Part shown: positions 41,004 to 42,315 of the stretch, one piece after another | Position numbering within the stretch: position 1 is the stretch's first letter | Layout: the number at the start of each line of letters is the position of its first letter | Origin: Halomarinibacterium sp041392205 | GTDB lineage: Bacteria; Bacteroidota; Bacteroidia; Flavobacteriales; Flavobacteriaceae | Length of the DNA stretch: 42,315 nt | Direction of reading: 5' to 3' | Assembly: GCA_041392205.1 (NCBI GenBank) | Contig: JAWKMO010000019.1 | Span: forward strand, 1-42,315 | The notes under the pieces: generated by a model | The model's database searches: none | Told to the model about the DNA's origin: nothing | What the model saw: the letters and a program-made list of their open reading frames with translations, nothing else | Position numbers and translations under genes: made by a program

Positions 41004-41011
41004 TACCTTTG
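41004..41011 (+). promoter_or_regulatory. Candidate -7 promoter box for the AraC gene
   Basis: TACCTTTG matches TAnnTTTG exactly and ends 11 nt before the ATG at 41023. No clear -33 element, which would fit a promoter needing an activator. CTATG (40984-40988) and CATAG (40993-40997) form a small palindrome directly upstream. Confidence 0.45.
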
Positions 41012-41022
41012 AAATAAAAAAA

Positions 41023-41889
41023 ATGAAAACACCCCTCTTCGAATCTATCGCACCTTCGCATGGGAGTTCTCTTTCGGTAAATAACTACAAAGGATTTAAC
41101 GATGAAAATCCAGCTTCTTGGCATTATCACCCAGAAATGGAATTGGTTTATGTGAATGGCGGAAGCGGCAAAAGACACATTGGCAATCATATTTCATATT
41201 ATACCGATGGCGACCTTATACTTATAGGTGCTAACTTGCCTCACTTTGGGTTTACAGACAGATTAACTGAAAATAAAAGCGAAGTGGTAATTCAAGTGCG
41301 AGAAGATTTCCTAGGAGAAGGTTTTTTTGAAGCACCAGAAATGAAAGCTATTAACCAGTTACTTATCCGAAGTAAACAAGGTATGGTTTTCCACGGAAAA
41401 GCTAAAGAAATCATTGGTCCCAAAATCGAAGCGCTCTTAAACCTATCTACCTTTGAAAGGCTTATTGGTTTTTTGAAAATTCTTCAGGAACTTGCCGAAA
41501 CCGAAGCATATACTATTCTAAATGTAGCGAACGTTCATTTAGAATCCCGTCCTCAAGATACCGTTCGCCTTGATACCATATATAGCTTTGTTAGCAAAGA
41601 ATTTACAAGGCCTATTTCATTAGAAGAAATCTCAGACATGGTTAGCATGACAGAGCAAGCTTTTAGTCGGTATTTTAAAAACAAGACAGGAAAAACGTTT
41701 ACACAATTTGTAAACGATTATCGCTTGGTCCATGCATGTAAACTCCTTTCAGAAAAACACCTAAGTATTACGGATGTTTGTTTTGAATGTGGCTTTAATA
41801 ACTTTTCGCACTTTAATAAAAAGTTTAAAGAGTTTACAGGTAAAAATCCTTCCCAATATAGAAACGAACTAAAAAAAGTAGTGCATTAA
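41023..41889 (+). CDS. AraC family transcriptional regulator with cupin sensor
   Basis: 288 residues. N-terminal cupin sensor domain (about 25-100: WHYHPEMELVYVNGGSGKRH, YTDGDLILIGANLPHFGF) and C-terminal double helix-turn-helix (about 185-285: ISLEEISDMVSMTEQAFSRY, FTQFVNDYRLVHACKLLSEK, LSITDVCFECGFNNFSHFNK, FKEFTGKNPSQYRNEL). Such proteins usually bind a sugar or small acid through the cupin and regulate catabolic genes. The ligand is unknown. The upstream region has a 16-bp inverted repeat that may be its own binding site. Followed by a strong terminator. Confidence 0.95.
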   Translation: MKTPLFESIAPSHGSSLSVNNYKGFNDENPASWHYHPEMELVYVNGGSGKRHIGNHISYYTDGDLILIGANLPHFGFTDRLTENKSEVVIQVREDFLGEGFFEAPEMKAINQLLIRSKQGMVFHGKAKEIIGPKIEALLNLSTFERLIGFLKILQELAETEAYTILNVANVHLESRPQDTVRLDTIYSFVSKEFTRPISLEEISDMVSMTEQAFSRYFKNKTGKTFTQFVNDYRLVHACKLLSEKHLSITDVCFECGFNNFSHFNKKFKEFTGKNPSQYRNELKKVVH

Positions 41890-41915
41890 AAAAGCGCTCA
41901 ACAGGGAGCGCTTTT
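41890..41915. terminator. Terminator between the AraC gene and the DUF2911 gene
   Basis: AAAAGCGCTC (41890-41899) pairs with GAGCGCTTTT (41906-41915), 6-nt loop, one base after the AraC stop; symmetric A/T flanks let it serve both converging genes. Confidence 0.9.
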
Positions 41916-41934
41916 ACAATTAAAGAAAAGGTTA

Positions 41935-42315
41935 TTACTTATCGGATGTAGGCTTTCCTTCCCAAACAGAAAGTGATTTCTTGTTTAAGGCAATATAGTC
42001 TTCATTACCTGCTTTAGTAGCTAACTCTAAGGATTTTTTTGCTGCTGCAATGGCTCCTTTTTTATCGCCAGCTTTTGCATAAATAAGGGATTGTTGACGA
42101 TAGTACCAAAAAGCAGGTTGATCTCTCATAGCAATCGCTTTATCTATCCACATTTTGGATTTGTTAATGTCTTTATCGGCCTCTAAATAATAGACTGCTG
42201 CGGCATAATAATCGTTAGCACTTGGGCCATTCATTACTTTTTCAATGCTTGCGTTTACGGCTTTATCGGTCATAAATTTTAAAGGTATCGCTACATAAGT
42301 ATTCTCCCACATAAT
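41935..42315 (-). CDS. DUF2911-family protein, C-terminal part (truncated by window edge)
   Basis: The frame is open beyond the right edge (an Ile codon precedes the first Met), so only the last 126 or so residues are seen. WENTYVAIPLKFMTDKAVNA is the end of a DUF2911 domain; the rest is a helical TPR-like tail (NDYYAAAVYYLEADKDINKS, WYYRQQSLIYAKAGDKKGAI). Flavobacterial DUF2911 proteins are usually exported. The N-terminus and any signal peptide lie outside the window. Confidence 0.82.
   Translation of the reverse strand: MMWENTYVAIPLKFMTDKAVNASIEKVMNGPSANDYYAAAVYYLEADKDINKSKMWIDKAIAMRDQPAFWYYRQQSLIYAKAGDKKGAIAAAKKSLELATKAGNEDYIALNKKSLSVWEGKPTSDK

Overview
The window comes from a Flavobacteriaceae-like member of the Bacteroidota. 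Supporting signs are AT-rich genes, menaquinone synthesis genes, a type IX secretion C-terminal sorting domain, Bacteroidota-style TAnnTTTG promoter boxes, LytS/LytTR signalling, MORN/PD40 and FG-GAP proteins, and the GlgE route to alpha-glucan. I saw no rRNA, tRNA, CRISPR array, transposase or integrase.

Left end (1-3960): the 3' part of a fused alpha/beta 2-oxo acid dehydrogenase E1 gene, then asparagine synthetase B (asnB). Upstream of asnB is a 16-codon open reading frame with seven Asn codons, followed by a mutually exclusive antiterminator helix and intrinsic terminator. This is the layout of an asparagine-sensing transcription attenuator.

Accessory region (about 3924-15077): four blocks, each closed on the right by a copy of the asnB 3' end in the same orientation (near 7323, 9371, 10669 and 14970), three of them followed by their own hairpin terminator. 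Block 1 holds a LytS-type kinase, a LytTR regulator and a MORN/PD40 exported protein. Block 2 holds a SnoaL-like protein and a seven-bladed 'two-component propeller' lipoprotein. Block 3 holds two unknown exported proteins. Block 4 holds a zinc-ribbon protein, an NAD kinase-like protein overlapping an SPFH/Band 7 protein, and a rhomboid protease. Two intergenic elements of about 125 bp with matching ends, and a broken third, lie between accessory genes. The 3' end of asnB looks like a repeatedly used insertion point, and this is the most unusual feature of the window.

Middle (15131-31180): an FG-GAP protein with a type IX sorting domain; a TPR/HTH membrane regulator directly behind a GMC oxidoreductase and its Tat-exported small subunit; a TlpA-like lipoprotein, a GH130 lipoprotein and menB in one reverse-strand run; a papain-like protease; a CvfB-type S1 protein; menD, isochorismate synthase and a hotdog thioesterase (menaquinone pathway); and an exported leucine-rich repeat protein.

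Right part (31288-39303): a tight operon of glgE, maltokinase and glgB, with a GH31 alpha-glucosidase behind it. It builds branched alpha-glucan from maltose 1-phosphate; trehalose synthase is not in the window. The right end (39368-42315) carries a DUF1801-like protein, small exported proteins, an AraC regulator with a long inverted repeat upstream, and a truncated DUF2911 gene.
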